Part shown: positions 6,444 to 6,461 of the stretch, piece by piece
Numbering within the stretch: position 1 is the first letter of the stretch
Layout of the letters: each line of letters begins with the position of its first letter
DNA from: Dehalococcoidales bacterium
GTDB lineage: Bacteria; Chloroflexota; Dehalococcoidia; Dehalococcoidales; UBA3254
DNA: 6,461 bases
Assembly: GCA_028718465.1 (NCBI GenBank)
Contig: JAQULX010000168.1
Span: 1-6,461 of the forward strand
Reading direction: 5' to 3'
The notes under the pieces: model-generated
The model's input: the letters and a program-made list of their open reading frames with translations, nothing else
What the model was told of the DNA's origin: nothing
Database searches by the model: none
Translations under genes and position numbers: made by a program

Positions 6444-6461
6444 GGTCTCCAGCTCTTGTCG

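Overview
The window is about 6.5 kb of bacterial DNA in which every supportable gene lies on the minus strand, so transcription runs from position 6461 toward position 1. Base composition is moderate by eye in genes and AT-rich in the gap at 3425-3555. Lipobox signal peptides, strong GGAGG ribosome sites, frequent GTG/TTG starts and an ECF-type sigma gene point to a bacterium with many surface lipoproteins. The overall style resembles uncultured Dehalococcoidia (Chloroflexota). That placement is a judgement from style, not a demonstrated match.

Layout in transcription order: (1) 6443-4911, a single-pass membrane protein. It has a short cytoplasmic N-terminus resembling the tail of zinc-less anti-sigma factors, then a transmembrane helix, then eight beta-propeller-like repeats outside the cell. 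Its true start may lie beyond the window edge. (2) 4896-3556, a paralogue of that ectodomain carried on a lipoprotein signal peptide, 14 nt downstream. It is split by one in-frame TGA at the position where the paralogue has a tryptophan, so it is probably a pseudogene. (3) An AT-rich gap of 131 bp. (4) 3424-2987, a short, divergent ECF-like sigma factor. (5) 2990-1326, a lipoprotein that overlaps the sigma gene by ATGA and consists of two tandem copies of a BsuPI-like plus DUF5643-like beta-sandwich pair. (6) A gap of 119 bp. (7) 1206-1, a third propeller-repeat lipoprotein that runs off the left edge with its seventh repeat incomplete.

Taken together, the region looks like a cell-surface sensing or adhesion locus: three related repeat proteins with different membrane attachments, next to a sigma-factor gene that is translationally coupled to a lipoprotein. 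The most interesting possibility is that the membrane-spanning propeller protein signals inward through its cytoplasmic tail, by analogy with RsgI-type anti-sigma factors. This is an inference. No tRNA, rRNA, CRISPR array, insertion sequence or convincing intrinsic terminator was seen, and no strong promoter could be assigned in either gap.
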